From Pseudomonas sp. GM84 (GTDB lineage: Bacteria > Pseudomonadota > Gammaproteobacteria > Pseudomonadales > Pseudomonadaceae): a stretch of DNA of 36,043 bases. The stretch covers positions 1-36,043 of the forward strand of contig NZ_AKJC01000164.1 in the NCBI RefSeq assembly GCF_000282535.1, given 5' to 3'. The notes below the pieces were generated by a model, which saw only the letters and a program-made list of their open reading frames with translations, ran no database searches and was not told the DNA's origin. Positions within the stretch are counted from its first letter, which is position 1, and each line of letters starts with the position of its first letter. This document shows positions 9,734 through 18,589 of the stretch, piece after piece. The translations under genes and the position numbers were made by a program.

Positions 9734-10545
9734 ATCACACCCCATTCGGCAGCCCACAACAGCACCGCAAAGATCGGGATGGCCGCGGTCAGGCTGTCGA
9801 TGCGATCAAGCACGCCACCATGACCCGGCAGCAGGTTGCTGCTGTCCTTGATCCCGGAGCGGCGCTTGAACATGCTCTCGGTCAGGTCGCCGACCACCGA
9901 GACCATGACCACCAGCGCAGCGCCCAGCAACCCCAGCAGAATCTGGCCAATGCCCCAGTCACGGCTGATGCCGACCACCAGGGTCACCACCAGACTGACC
10001 GCCAGGCCGCCATACACGCCTTCCCAGCTCTTGCCAGGACTGACCAGCGGCGCCAGCTTGCGCTTGCCGAAGGCCCGTCCCGAGAAATAGGCACCGATAT
10101 CGGCAGCCCACACCAGCACCATGACCGACAGAATCAGCCAGTTACCCAGTTGCCAGTGCTTGAGCAGCACCAGCCCTTGCCAGGCTGGCAGCAGAATCAG
10201 CAGGCCGATCAGCAAGCGACAGGCAGCGCTGGCCCAAAGCTCGCTGGTGCGCGGATAGGTCAGCACCAGCCAGGTGGCCAGCGCCCACCAGATCACCGCA
10301 GCGCCAAGCACCCATGGCGCCAGGTCCGGCATCAGATAGAGCAGCATCAGCGCTCCAGCGACCACGGCGGCGTAGGCAATGCGCAGGGGCTGGGTCATCA
10401 GCCCGGCCAGGCGCGCCCACTCCCAGGCACCGAGGGTCACCACGAAGCCGATGAACAGGGCGAAATCCCCACCATTGAGCAGGAAGAAACCACCCAGTGC
10501 GATCGGCAGCAGGATCAGCGCAGTAATGATGCGTTGTTTAAGCAT
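9730..10545 (-). CDS. cdsA: Phosphatidate cytidylyltransferase
   Basis: CdsA (271 aa) makes CDP-diacylglycerol from phosphatidic acid and CTP, the precursor of all the cell's phospholipids. It is an integral inner membrane enzyme: about eight hydrophobic segments are visible, starting with [18 protein letters not shown]. The C-terminal family signature is present in [11 protein letters not shown] followed by [14 protein letters not shown] (about residues 225-255). Its ATG shares a base with the uppS stop (TAATG), and its stop overlaps the dxr start. Its substrate arises from the acylation pathway begun by PlsB, encoded at 31718. Confidence 0.96.
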   Translation of the reverse strand: MLKQRIITALILLPIALGGFFLLNGGDFALFIGFVVTLGAWEWARLAGLMTQPLRIAYAAVVAGALMLLYLMPDLAPWVLGAAVIWWALATWLVLTYPRTSELWASAACRLLIGLLILLPAWQGLVLLKHWQLGNWLILSVMVLVWAADIGAYFSGRAFGKRKLAPLVSPGKSWEGVYGGLAVSLVVTLVVGISRDWGIGQILLGLLGAALVVMVSVVGDLTESMFKRRSGIKDSSNLLPGHGGVLDRIDSLTAAIPIFAVLLWAAEWGVM

Positions 10546-11300
10546 TAAGCACGAGCTCCAGCTTCGACCTGCTCGCTGGTCTTACCAAAGCGGCGCTGGC
10601 GCGAAGCGAAATCGGCCAGCGCAGTGCGCATGGCCTCGTGTTTGAAGTCCGGCCAGTACAGGTCGGAGAAGTACAGTTCGGCATAGGCCAGCTGCCACAG
10701 CAGGAAGTTGCTGATGCGGTGCTCGCCACCGGTGCGGATGCACAGGTCGGGCAATGGCAGCTCGCCCGTGGCCAGGCAGGTCTGCAGCAGACCCGGGGTG
10801 ATGTCGTCCGGGCGCAGGTGCCCGGCCTGAACTTCACGCGCCAAACGCTGGGCGGCCTGGGCAATATCCCACTGACCGCCATAGTTGGCGGCGATCTGCA
10901 GGATGAAGCGATTATTGCCCGCGGTCAGCGCTTCGGCCTCACGCATGGCGGCCTGCAGCTCTGGATGGAAACGCGAACGGTCGCCGATGATGCGCAGGCT
11001 GATGTTGTTCTCATTGAGGCGCTTGGCCTCACGGCGCAGTGCCGAGAAGAACAGCTCCATCAACGCCCCTACCTCATCGGCCGGGCGCTGCCAGTTCTCG
11101 CTGGAGAACGCGAACAGGGTCAGCACCTCGACGCCGGACTTGGCGCAGACTTCGATAACCGCACGCACGGCATCCACGCCAGCCTTGTGCCCGGCGACGC
11201 CAGGCAACAGGCGTTTCTTCGCCCAGCGATTGTTGCCATCCATGATGATAGCGACGTGACGCGGCACCGAGATTGATGCCGCCAGCTTGGTCTTTTCCAT
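10545..11300 (-). CDS. uppS: Undecaprenyl diphosphate synthase (cis-prenyltransferase)
   Basis: UppS/IspU (251 aa) extends farnesyl diphosphate with eight isopentenyl units in cis to form the C55 carrier for peptidoglycan and O-antigen. The motif HVAIIMDGNNRWAKKR contains the catalytic Asp21. SSENWQRP and the C-terminal RTGGEHRISNFLLWQLAYAE segments are further family blocks. The start ATG at 11300 is preceded by GAGG (GCCGAGGTTTTTTA). It lies 15 bp after frr and shares one base with cdsA. Confidence 0.97.
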   Translation of the reverse strand: MEKTKLAASISVPRHVAIIMDGNNRWAKKRLLPGVAGHKAGVDAVRAVIEVCAKSGVEVLTLFAFSSENWQRPADEVGALMELFFSALRREAKRLNENNISLRIIGDRSRFHPELQAAMREAEALTAGNNRFILQIAANYGGQWDIAQAAQRLAREVQAGHLRPDDITPGLLQTCLATGELPLPDLCIRTGGEHRISNFLLWQLAYAELYFSDLYWPDFKHEAMRTALADFASRQRRFGKTSEQVEAGARA

Positions 11301-11315
11301 TAAAAAACCTCGGCC

Positions 11316-11873
11316 TTAGACGGCCAACAGGTCCTTTTCCTTGGCTTTGAACGCAGCGTCGATTTCGGCGACGAACTTGTCGGTCAGCTTCTGGATCTCG
11401 TCAGCGGCACGACGTTCTTCGTCTTCGCTGATTTCCTTGTCCTTGGTCAGCTTCTTCAGGTCGGCCAGTGCATCACGACGCACGTTGCGCACGGCAACCT
11501 TGGCATCTTCGGCAACGGCGCTGGCCTGCTTGGTGTAACCCTTGCGGGTTTCCTCGGTCAGGGCCGGCATCGGTACGCGGATGGTGGTACCGGCGCTGGA
11601 AGGGTTCAGACCCAGGTCGGAGGTCAGGATGGCCTTCTCGATGGCAGCGCTGAGGTTCTTGTCGTGAGCGACGATTTTCAGGGTGCGTGCGTCTTCAACG
11701 GAGACTGCAGCCACCTGGTTCAGCGGCATTTCGCTACCCCAGGCCGGGACTTTCACGCTGTCCAGGATACTCGGGTGGGCGCGACCGGTACGGATGGACG
11801 CCAGGTTGCGACCCAGCGCCTCGATGGACTTGCCCATGCGATCCTGAGCGTCTTTCTTGATGTCGTTGATCAT
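11316..11873 (-). CDS. frr: Ribosome recycling factor
   Basis: RRF (185 aa) splits post-termination ribosomes together with EF-G. The sequence starts [20 protein letters not shown] and carries the conserved GRAHPSILD and [14 protein letters not shown] segments. The long C-terminal helix (domain I) is rich in Lys/Glu/Asp. The frame is open to 11984, but the ATG at 11873 overlaps the pyrH stop as ATGA (11870-11873) and gives the exact family length. It forms one unit with pyrH, and with uppS 15 bp further on. Confidence 0.97.
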   Translation of the reverse strand: MINDIKKDAQDRMGKSIEALGRNLASIRTGRAHPSILDSVKVPAWGSEMPLNQVAAVSVEDARTLKIVAHDKNLSAAIEKAILTSDLGLNPSSAGTTIRVPMPALTEETRKGYTKQASAVAEDAKVAVRNVRRDALADLKKLTKDKEISEDEERRAADEIQKLTDKFVAEIDAAFKAKEKDLLAV

Positions 11874-12613
11874 TTTTGAACTTCCTCGATCAGAGTTCCT
11901 TCCGCGCCGCCATGCACGATGTTCAGCAGGGCGCCGGGTTTGTTCATGTTGAAGACGCGCAGCGGCATCTTGTGGTCGCGGCACAGACAGATTGCCGTCA
12001 GGTCCATCACGCCCAGCTTGCGATCCAGCACTTCATCGTAGGTCAGATGATCGAACTTCTCGGCATGCGGGTCCTTGAATGGATCTGCAGTGTATACACC
12101 ATCGACCTTGGTTGCCTTCAATACCACGTCGGCATCGATTTCGATGGCGCGCAGGCAAGCGGCGGAATCGGTGGTAAAGAACGGGTTGCCGGTACCGGCA
12201 GCGAAGATTACGACTTCTTTGGCGTTCAGGTGGCGCATGGCTTTGCGGCGATCGTAGTGATCGGTCACGCCAACCATGGAGATGGCCGACATGACAATGG
12301 CGGTAATGTTCGCCCGCTCCAGCGCATCGCGCATGGCCAGGCCATTCATTACGGTTGCCAGCATGCCCATGTGGTCACCGGTGACGCGGTCCATGCCGGC
12401 TGCACTGAGCGCCGCGCCACGGAACAGGTTGCCACCACCGATCACCAAACCTACCTGAACACCGATGCCGACCAGTTGGCCGACTTCCAGCGCCATGCGA
12501 TCCAGGACCTTGGGGTCGATCCCGAACTCTTCCGAGCCCATCAGGGCCTCGCCGCTAAGTTTGAGTAGAATGCGTTTATAGCGAGCCTGATAACCACTGC
12601 CCTGCTGAGCCAT
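11870..12613 (-). CDS. pyrH: UMP kinase
   Basis: PyrH (247 aa) is the bacterial hexameric UMP kinase of the amino acid kinase family. It makes UDP for nucleotide and cell wall precursor pools. [11 protein letters not shown] and [10 protein letters not shown] are the phosphate-binding loops, [15 protein letters not shown] is the strongly conserved nucleotide-binding region, and [13 protein letters not shown] follows. The ATG at 12613 has GGAGAG about 8 bases upstream. The 177-bp gap from tsf contains a hairpin and a promoter candidate, so pyrH-frr-uppS may be partly independent of rpsB-tsf. Confidence 0.97.
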   Translation of the reverse strand: MAQQGSGYQARYKRILLKLSGEALMGSEEFGIDPKVLDRMALEVGQLVGIGVQVGLVIGGGNLFRGAALSAAGMDRVTGDHMGMLATVMNGLAMRDALERANITAIVMSAISMVGVTDHYDRRKAMRHLNAKEVVIFAAGTGNPFFTTDSAACLRAIEIDADVVLKATKVDGVYTADPFKDPHAEKFDHLTYDEVLDRKLGVMDLTAICLCRDHKMPLRVFNMNKPGALLNIVHGGAEGTLIEEVQK

Positions 12614-12671
12614 TGCGAATCTCTCCTGCGGCGTTTGTAAAATTCTGGCGGGCTGCTTGAGCCTGCGTGTA

Positions 12672-12700
12672 ACTCTAACGTGACGCAGCGACTGCGTCAG
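12672..12700 (-). promoter_or_regulatory. Candidate pyrH promoter with internal palindrome
   Basis: On the minus strand, CTGACG (12695-12700) and TAGAGT (12672-12677) are spaced by 17 bp, each matching 4 of 6 sigma-70 consensus bases. The spacer overlaps a perfect 8-bp inverted repeat, TGACGCAG-CGA-CTGCGTCA (12681-12699), which could be an operator. This is inferred from sequence only. Confidence 0.4.
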
Positions 12701-12735
12701 CGAGCAACGGCCTTGAAAACCGCTCCCGCTTTGAC

Positions 12736-12769
12736 AAAGAGGCTGCGCGCGTGAGCGGGCAGCCTCTTT
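12736..12769 (-). terminator. Hairpin after tsf
   Basis: A perfect 11-bp inverted repeat, AAAGAGGCTGC / GCAGCCTCTTT, with a 12-base loop lies 21 bp after the tsf stop. On the minus strand it is followed by GTCAAAG, so the T-tract is limited to the stem's own TTT. It is the probable end or attenuation point of the rpsB-tsf transcript. Confidence 0.7.
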
Positions 12770-12790
12770 GGGGCGACAGACGAGTCTGTC

Positions 12791-13654
12791 TTACTGCTTG
12801 GCAGCTGCTACCTGAGCGGCAACTTCAGCAGCGAAGTCGTCAACCGGCTTCTCGATGCCTTCGCCTACTTTGAAGTAGGTGAAGGAAACGATTTCAGCAC
12901 CGGCTTTCTTGGCCAGTTCGCCGACCTTGACTTCCGGGTTCATGACGAAGGCTTGCTCTTTCAGCGAGGCTTCGGCCTTGAACTTGGTGATACGACCGTT
13001 GATCATGTTCTCAACGATGTTTTCCGGCTTGCCGGCGATCTTGTCAGCGTTCAGCTGCAGGAAGACGTTCTTCTCGCGCTCGATGGCCTCGGCGGAGATT
13101 TCCGACGCGTCCAGGAACTCTGGGTTCGACGCTGCAACGTGCATGGCGATGTTCTTGGCCAGCTCGACGTCGCCGCCTTTCAGGACAACGACAGCACCGA
13201 TCTTGTTGCCGTGCAGGTAGGCGCCGACAACGTCACCTTCAACGCGCACCAGGCGACGGATGTTGACGTTTTCGCCGCACTTGGCAACCAGGGCTTCACG
13301 AGCTGCTTCACGCGAAGCGATCAGCGGAGCGGCGTCGGTCAGCTTCTGGGCGAAGGCTTCTTCAAGGCTTTCAGCGACGAAGTTCTTGAAGTCGTCTTGC
13401 AGGGCCAGGAAGTCGGTCTGCGAGTTCACTTCCAGCAGGACGGCGGATTTACCGTCGGTCTTGACGGCGATAGCGCCTTCAGCAGCGACGTTGCCAGCCT
13501 TTTTGGCGGCCTTGATGGCGCCCGAGGCACGCATGTCGTCAATGGCTTTCTCGATGTCGCCGCCGGCCTTTTCCAGGGCCTTTTTGCAATCCATCATGCC
13601 TTCGCCGGTACGCTCGCGCAGTTCTTTCACCAGCGCTGCAGTAATTGCTGCCAT
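12791..13654 (-). CDS. tsf: Elongation factor Ts
   Basis: EF-Ts (287 aa) is the nucleotide exchange factor for EF-Tu. The N-terminal UBA-like domain (LVKELRERTGEGMMDCKKAL, residues about 9-28) and the following core with NSQTDFLALQDDF (the EF-Tu contact motif, usually TDFV) are clear. The C-terminus ends with the family's helical module. AAGAGGA precedes the ATG. It follows rpsB with a 185-bp gap containing a strong hairpin terminator (13790-13812), so tsf transcription is either read-through or has its own start. Length is normal for Pseudomonas. Confidence 0.97.
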   Translation of the reverse strand: MAAITAALVKELRERTGEGMMDCKKALEKAGGDIEKAIDDMRASGAIKAAKKAGNVAAEGAIAVKTDGKSAVLLEVNSQTDFLALQDDFKNFVAESLEEAFAQKLTDAAPLIASREAAREALVAKCGENVNIRRLVRVEGDVVGAYLHGNKIGAVVVLKGGDVELAKNIAMHVAASNPEFLDASEISAEAIEREKNVFLQLNADKIAGKPENIVENMINGRITKFKAEASLKEQAFVMNPEVKVGELAKKAGAEIVSFTYFKVGEGIEKPVDDFAAEVAAQVAAAKQ

Positions 13655-13789
13655 TTCAAAATCCTCTTGGAAAGTTTTTCAACCATTCCACCCGCTCGTC
13701 ACGGGCGTTCAATTCTGCAAATCCGCTGTTTCTGATTCAGCCGGCCCATGATGCGGGACGCAAGCTGACAGCAGGATTTCAAGGTGGCA

Positions 13790-13812
13790 AAAAGGGGGCA
13801 AAGCCCCCTTTT
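13790..13812 (-). terminator. Rho-independent terminator between rpsB and tsf
   Basis: A perfect 10-bp stem, AAAAGGGGGC / GCCCCCTTTT, with a 3-base loop is followed on the minus strand by a further T (TTTTTGCC). It lies 28 bp after the rpsB stop. It probably sets the ratio of S2 to EF-Ts by partial termination, as known for the intergenic region of this operon in E. coli. Confidence 0.8.
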
Positions 13813-13839
13813 CGCGTGCCAAGTAGACGCTAGCGCCTA

Positions 13840-14577
13840 TTACTCAGCAGCTGGTGCAGCCGCTTCTTCAGCGTAGACTTCGGTGCCGCCAGCAACGTTG
13901 TTGCGGCCGCGGATGACGGCGTCAGCCATCGAAGTCATGTACAGCTCGATAGCGCGAATGGCGTCATCGTTACCTGGGATAACGAAGTCAACGCCTTCTG
14001 GGCTGCTGTTGGTATCGACAACGCCGATGACCGGGATGCCCAGCTTGTTGGCTTCGGTGATAGCAATGCGCTCGTGGTCAACGTCGATCACGAACAGGGC
14101 ATCAGGCAGGCCGCCCATGTCCTTGATACCACCCAGGCTGCGATCCAGTTTTTCCAGATCGCGCGAACGCATCAGGGCTTCTTTCTTGGTCAGCTTGGCG
14201 AAGGTGCCATCGTCGGCCTGGGTTTCCAGGTCGCGCAGACGCTTGATCGAAGCACGAATGGTCTTGTAGTTGGTCAGCATGCCGCCCAACCAACGGTGAT
14301 CAACGTATGGCGAACCGCAACGAGCTGCTTGCTCGGCGACGATCTTGCCGGCGGAACGCTTGGTGCCGACGAACATGATCTTGTTCTTGCCCTGAGCCAG
14401 ACGCTCTACGAACGCCAGAGCGTCGTTGAACATTGGCAGGGTTTTTTCCAGGTTGATGATGTGGATCTTGTTACGCGCGCCGAAAATGTACTTGCCCATT
14501 TTCGGGTTCCAGTAACGGGTCTGGTGGCCGAAGTGCACACCGGCCTTCAGCATATCGCGCATGTTGACTTGGGACAT
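13840..14577 (-). CDS. rpsB: 30S ribosomal protein S2
   Basis: S2 (245 aa) is a late-assembling small subunit protein that docks with S1. The N-terminus [26 protein letters not shown] and the central GGMLTNYKT segment are diagnostic for the family, with [31 protein letters not shown] near the C-terminal third. AAGGAAC precedes the ATG. It has its own promoter (14719-14747) and a long leader with conserved structure, consistent with autoregulation by S2. The C-terminus is Ala/Glu-rich, as usual. Confidence 0.98.
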   Translation of the reverse strand: MSQVNMRDMLKAGVHFGHQTRYWNPKMGKYIFGARNKIHIINLEKTLPMFNDALAFVERLAQGKNKIMFVGTKRSAGKIVAEQAARCGSPYVDHRWLGGMLTNYKTIRASIKRLRDLETQADDGTFAKLTKKEALMRSRDLEKLDRSLGGIKDMGGLPDALFVIDVDHERIAITEANKLGIPVIGVVDTNSSPEGVDFVIPGNDDAIRAIELYMTSMADAVIRGRNNVAGGTEVYAEEAAAPAAE

Positions 14578-14711
14578 GATAGTTCCTTGATAAGTCGGGT
14601 TGGGCCTCCACGTATCCCAATGACCAACCCACGGATTCGAAAATCCAGGGCACCCAGGTCATCGTGTCGACACGTGTGTGGGTTTAGGCTGACGGGGTCA
14701 TCCCCGAAAGC
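14578..14711 (-). promoter_or_regulatory. rpsB mRNA leader, probable S2 autoregulatory structure
   Basis: The roughly 130-base leader contains several perfect helices on the minus strand: GGGG-ATGA-CCCC, the palindrome GTGTCGACAC, a GGATT-TTCG-AATCC stem with a UUCG tetraloop (14633-14646), and a long-range pair GGGTTGG/CCAACCC (14624-14630 with 14597-14603). Inside the last loop lies GGGATACGTGGAGGC (14604-14618), which I recall as almost identical to the E. coli rpsB leader. S2-dependent feedback through this leader is established in E. coli; for this organism it is inference. Confidence 0.6.
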
Positions 14712-14718
14712 GGCGCAT

Positions 14719-14747
14719 TTTATACCACAGACCGCAAGCGAACGGAA
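14719..14747 (-). promoter_or_regulatory. Sigma-70 promoter of rpsB
   Basis: On the minus strand, TTCCGT (14742-14747) and TATAAA (14719-14724) are separated by exactly 17 bp. The following discriminator is ATGCGCCGC, GC-rich like those of stringently controlled ribosomal promoters. The predicted start is near 14711. Confidence 0.7.
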
Positions 14748-14850
14748 CCCGAATACAGGCGCGTCCGTCAGCGGTTTTTGCAGCACCCCGCCAAAGAGGC
14801 CAGAATGCCTTCTGTAGCTGGCAGTTGTCCGGGCATTTGGGGTCGCCAGG

Positions 14851-14937
14851 CGCCCATCGCCGCAAGCCAGCTCCCACTATGGTAACGCGATCCTTGTGGG
14901 AGCCGGCTTGCCGGCGATGGGCTGCGCAGCAGCCCCA
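14851..14937. repeat. REP pair (BIME) between rpsB and map
   Basis: Two REP units face each other: the inverse copy CGCCCATCGCCGCAAGCCAG plus CTCCCA (14851-14876), and the direct copy (14894-14937) with GTGGGAGCCGGC, TTGCCGGCGATGGG and a terminal hairpin GGGCTGC-GCA-GCAGCCC. The inverse copy has decayed slightly (CCGCAAGCC). It lies upstream of both divergent promoter regions. The rest of the 458-bp gap between rpsB and map is accounted for by the rpsB leader and promoter and the map promoter and leader. Confidence 0.8.
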
Positions 14938-14975
14938 ATTCTCTATCCGTATCCCGACCGATCGGCGCCCTGCTC

Positions 14976-14984
14976 TGCTAGAAT
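14976..14984 (+). promoter_or_regulatory. Extended -10 promoter of map
   Basis: TGC-TAGAAT forms an extended -10 element, and the -35 position shows no good match. The predicted start is near 14991. The leader then contains a perfect 16-bp palindrome GCGCCGTGCACGGCGC (15005-15020), ending 15 bases before the map ATG. Confidence 0.55.
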
Positions 14985-15035
14985 CCGGCCTTTCCCGTTT
15001 GTTCGCGCCGTGCACGGCGCCGTAGAGAGCCTGTA

Positions 15036-15818
15036 ATGACCGTCACCATCAAGACCGCAGAAGACATCGAGAAGATGCGCATCGCCGGCCGCCTGGCCGC
15101 CGAAGTGCTGGAGATGATCGAAGAACACGTCAAGCCCGGCATCACCACCGAAGAGCTGGACCGCCTCTGCCACGACTACATCGTCAATGTCCAGCAGGCC
15201 ATCCCGGCGCCGCTCAACTACAAGGGCTACCCCAAGTCGATCTGCACCTCGATCAACCATGTGGTCTGCCACGGCATCCCCAACGACAAGCCGCTCAAGG
15301 ACGGTGACACGCTCAATATCGACGTCACCGTGATCAAGGACGGCTACCACGGCGACACCAGCCGCATGTTCCACGTCGGCAACGTGCCGGTATGGGCCGA
15401 GCGCCTGTCCAAGGTCACCCAGGAATGCATGTACAAGGCCATCGAGCTGGTCAAGCCGGGCTGCCGCCTGGGCGACATCGGCGAAGTGATCCAGAAGCAT
15501 GCTGAGAAGAACGGTTTCTCGGTGGTGCGCGAGTTCTGCGGCCATGGCATCGGCAAGGTGTTCCACGAAGAGCCGCAGATCCTTCACTACGGCAAGGCCG
15601 GTACCGGCATGGAGCTCAAGGAAGGCATGACCTTCACCATCGAGCCGATGATCAACCAGGGCAAGGCCGACACCAAGGTGCTGGGCGACGGCTGGACCGC
15701 CATCACCAAGGATCGCAAGCTCTCCGCCCAGTGGGAACACACCCTGGTGGTGACCGCGACCGGCTACGAGATCTTCACCCTGCGCAAGGACGACACCATC
15801 CCGCGCACCTCGGCCTGA
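15036..15818 (+). CDS. map: Methionine aminopeptidase, type I
   Basis: MetAP (260 aa) removes the initiator methionine from nascent proteins whose second residue is small. Metal ligands are visible in [20 protein letters not shown] (the two Asp), [12 protein letters not shown] (His), TFTIEPM (Glu) and the C-terminal QWEHTLVVT (Glu). The length is that of type Ia enzymes without an N-terminal extension. It is the first gene of the rightward group, divergent from rpsB as in E. coli. glnD follows after 38 bp and is probably co-transcribed, so translation factors and the nitrogen sensor are neighbours. The GAGAG before the start is a moderate ribosome binding site. Confidence 0.97.
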   Translation: MTVTIKTAEDIEKMRIAGRLAAEVLEMIEEHVKPGITTEELDRLCHDYIVNVQQAIPAPLNYKGYPKSICTSINHVVCHGIPNDKPLKDGDTLNIDVTVIKDGYHGDTSRMFHVGNVPVWAERLSKVTQECMYKAIELVKPGCRLGDIGEVIQKHAEKNGFSVVREFCGHGIGKVFHEEPQILHYGKAGTGMELKEGMTFTIEPMINQGKADTKVLGDGWTAITKDRKLSAQWEHTLVVTATGYEIFTLRKDDTIPRTSA

Positions 15819-15856
15819 TTCACCAAAGGCTACCCCTACGACAGGAACGCGACGCG

Positions 15857-18559
15857 ATGCCCCAGGTGGATCCCGAGCTGTTCGACCGCGGCCAGTTCCA
15901 GGCGGAACTGGCCCTCAAGGCGAGCCCCATCGCCGCCTTCAAGAAAGCCATCCGCCAGGCCGGCGAGGTGCTCGACAAGCGTTTTCGCGAAGGCCGTGAA
16001 ATCCGCCGCTTGATCGAGGACCGCGCCTGGCTCGTCGACAACATCCTGCAGCAGGCCTGGAAGCAGTTCGACTGGGGCGACCCTAGCGGGATCGCCCTGA
16101 TCGCCGTCGGTGGCTACGGGCGCGGCGAACTGCACCCGCACTCGGACATCGACCTGCTGATCCTGCTGGATGCCGCCGAGCACGAGCAGTACCGCGATGC
16201 CATCGAACGCTTCCTCACCCTGCTCTGGGACATCGGCCTTGAAGTCGGCCAGAGCGTGCGTACCGTCGACGAATGCGCCGAACAGGCCCGTGCCGACCTG
16301 ACCGTCATCACCAACATGATGGAAAGCCGCACCATCGCCGGCCCCGAAGCCCTGCGCCAGCGCATGCTGGAGGTCACCAGCACGGCGCACATGTGGCCGA
16401 GCAAGGACTTCTACCTGGCCAAGCGCGCCGAGCTCAAGGCCCGCCACCACAAGTACAACGACACCGAGTACAACCTCGAACCCAACGTCAAAGGCTCGCC
16501 AGGTGGCCTGCGCGATATCCAGACGGTGCTGTGGGTGGCCCGCCGCCAGTACGGCACCCTCAACCTGCACGCGCTGGCCGGCGAAGGGTTCCTGCTGGAA
16601 AGCGAGAACGAGTTGCTGGCGTCCTCCCAGGACTTCCTGTGGAAGGTCCGCTACGCCCTGCACATGCTTGCCGGGCGCGCCGAAGACCGATTGCTGTTCG
16701 ACCACCAGCGCAGCATCGCCGCCCTGCTCGGCTACAGCGACGAAAACCCCAAGCGCGCCATCGAACAGTTCATGCAGCAGTACTACCGGGTGGTGATGAG
16801 CATCAGCCAGCTGTGCGACCTGATCATCCAGCACTTCGAGGAGGTCATTCTCGCCGATGACGACAGCGGCACCACCCAACCGCTGAATGCCCGCTTCCGC
16901 CTGCACGACGGCTATATAGAAGCGGTCAAGCCGAACGTGTTCAAGCGCACCCCGTTCGCCATGCTGGAGATCTTCGTGCTGATGGCTCAGCACCCGGAGA
17001 TCAAGGGCGTGCGCGCCGACACCGTGCGCCTGCTGCGTGAGCATCGGCACTTGATCGATGACACCTTCCGCCACGACATTCGCAACACCAGCCTGTTCAT
17101 CGAGCTGTTCAAATGCGAGATCGGCATCCACCGCAACCTGCGGCGGATGAACCGCTACGGCATTCTCGGGCGCTACCTGCCCGAATTCGGCCTGATCGTC
17201 GGGCAGATGCAGCACGACCTGTTTCACATCTATACGGTCGATGCGCACACCCTGAACCTCATCAAGCACCTGCGCAAACTGCAGTACACCCCGGTGTCCG
17301 AGAAATTCCCGCTCGCCAGCAAGCTCATGGGCCGCCTGCCCAAGCCCGAGCTGATCTACCTGGCCGGCCTTTATCACGACATCGGCAAGGGTCGCCAAGG
17401 CGACCATTCGGAAATCGGCGCGGTGGACGCGCAGAAGTTCTGTGAAAGCCACCAACTGCCCGCCTGGGACAGCCGTCTGATCGTCTGGCTGGTGCTGAAC
17501 CACCTGGTGATGTCCACCACCGCCCAACGCAAGGACCTTTCCGACCCGCAGGTCATCAACGACTTCGCCCTGCACGTAGGCGATGAAACGCGCCTGGACT
17601 ACCTCTATGTGCTGACCGTGGCCGACATCAATGCCACCAACCCCAGCCTGTGGAACTCCTGGCGTGCCAGCCTGCTGCGTCAGTTGTACACCGAGACCAA
17701 GCGCGCCCTGCGCCGCGGCCTGGAAAATCCGCTGGACCGCGAGGAGCAGATCCGCCAGACGCAAAGCGCCGCACTGGACATCCTGGTACGCGAAGGCACT
17801 GACCCGGACGATGTGGAGCAACTGTGGTCGCAACTGGGCGATGACTATTTCCTGCGCCACACCGCCGCCGATGTGGCCTGGCACAGTGACGCCATCCTCC
17901 AGCAGCCGGCCGACGGCGGCCCGCTGGTATTGATCAAGGAAACCACCCAGCGCGAGTTCGAGGGCGGTACGCAGATTTTCATCTACGCCCCCGACCAGCA
18001 CGATTTCTTCGCCGTGACCGTGGCGGCCATGTCGCAGCTGAACCTGAACATCCATGATGCACGGATCATCACCTCGAGCAGCCAGTTCACCCTCGACACC
18101 TATATCGTGCTGGACAACGATGGCGGCTCGATTGGCGACAACCCGCAACGGGTCAAGCAGATCCGCGACGGGTTGACCGAAGCGCTGCGCAACCCCGAGG
18201 ACTATCCGACGATCATCCAGCGTCGGGTGCCGCGCCAGCTCAAGCACTTCAACTTCCCGCCGCAGGTGACCATCCTCAACGATGCCCAGCGACAGGTGAC
18301 CATCCTCGAAATCACCGCGCCAGACCGCCCAGGGCTGCTGGCCCGGCTCGGGCGCATCTTCCTGGAATTCGACCTGTCGCTGCAGAACGCCAAGATCGCC
18401 ACCCTCGGCGAACGCGTCGAAGACGTGTTCTTCATCACCGATGCCGACAACCAGCCGTTGTCCGACCCGCAGCTGTGCAGCCGCCTGCAGGAGGCCATCG
18501 TGCAGCAGCTGCAGGCCGGCCAGGCCAGTGAATCCAGCCCGACCCGCATGACCTTTTAA
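15857..18559 (+). CDS. glnD: [Protein-PII] uridylyltransferase / uridylyl-removing enzyme
   Basis: GlnD (900 aa) senses glutamine and adds or removes UMP on PII proteins (GlnB/GlnK), setting glutamine synthetase activity and NtrBC signalling. In order: a nucleotidyltransferase domain with [17 protein letters not shown] (Gly85-Gly86, Asp97, Asp99), a central linker, an HD domain with LYHDIGKG (His507, Asp508) for UMP removal, and two ACT domains at about 708-790 and 815-890 that bind glutamine. The frame is open upstream to 15731 within map, but the ATG at 15857, with AGGA upstream, matches the family N-terminus and length. dapC follows after 30 bp. Confidence 0.97.
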   Translation: MPQVDPELFDRGQFQAELALKASPIAAFKKAIRQAGEVLDKRFREGREIRRLIEDRAWLVDNILQQAWKQFDWGDPSGIALIAVGGYGRGELHPHSDIDLLILLDAAEHEQYRDAIERFLTLLWDIGLEVGQSVRTVDECAEQARADLTVITNMMESRTIAGPEALRQRMLEVTSTAHMWPSKDFYLAKRAELKARHHKYNDTEYNLEPNVKGSPGGLRDIQTVLWVARRQYGTLNLHALAGEGFLLESENELLASSQDFLWKVRYALHMLAGRAEDRLLFDHQRSIAALLGYSDENPKRAIEQFMQQYYRVVMSISQLCDLIIQHFEEVILADDDSGTTQPLNARFRLHDGYIEAVKPNVFKRTPFAMLEIFVLMAQHPEIKGVRADTVRLLREHRHLIDDTFRHDIRNTSLFIELFKCEIGIHRNLRRMNRYGILGRYLPEFGLIVGQMQHDLFHIYTVDAHTLNLIKHLRKLQYTPVSEKFPLASKLMGRLPKPELIYLAGLYHDIGKGRQGDHSEIGAVDAQKFCESHQLPAWDSRLIVWLVLNHLVMSTTAQRKDLSDPQVINDFALHVGDETRLDYLYVLTVADINATNPSLWNSWRASLLRQLYTETKRALRRGLENPLDREEQIRQTQSAALDILVREGTDPDDVEQLWSQLGDDYFLRHTAADVAWHSDAILQQPADGGPLVLIKETTQREFEGGTQIFIYAPDQHDFFAVTVAAMSQLNLNIHDARIITSSSQFTLDTYIVLDNDGGSIGDNPQRVKQIRDGLTEALRNPEDYPTIIQRRVPRQLKHFNFPPQVTILNDAQRQVTILEITAPDRPGLLARLGRIFLEFDLSLQNAKIATLGERVEDVFFITDADNQPLSDPQLCSRLQEAIVQQLQAGQASESSPTRMTF

Positions 18560-18589
18560 CGATTAGACGATTGACGAGACCTTGCGCCG

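Noticed and set aside
15836..18247. 803-codon frame on the minus strand opposite glnD
   Set aside because: Antisense shadow of glnD with no domain and no ribosome binding site of note.
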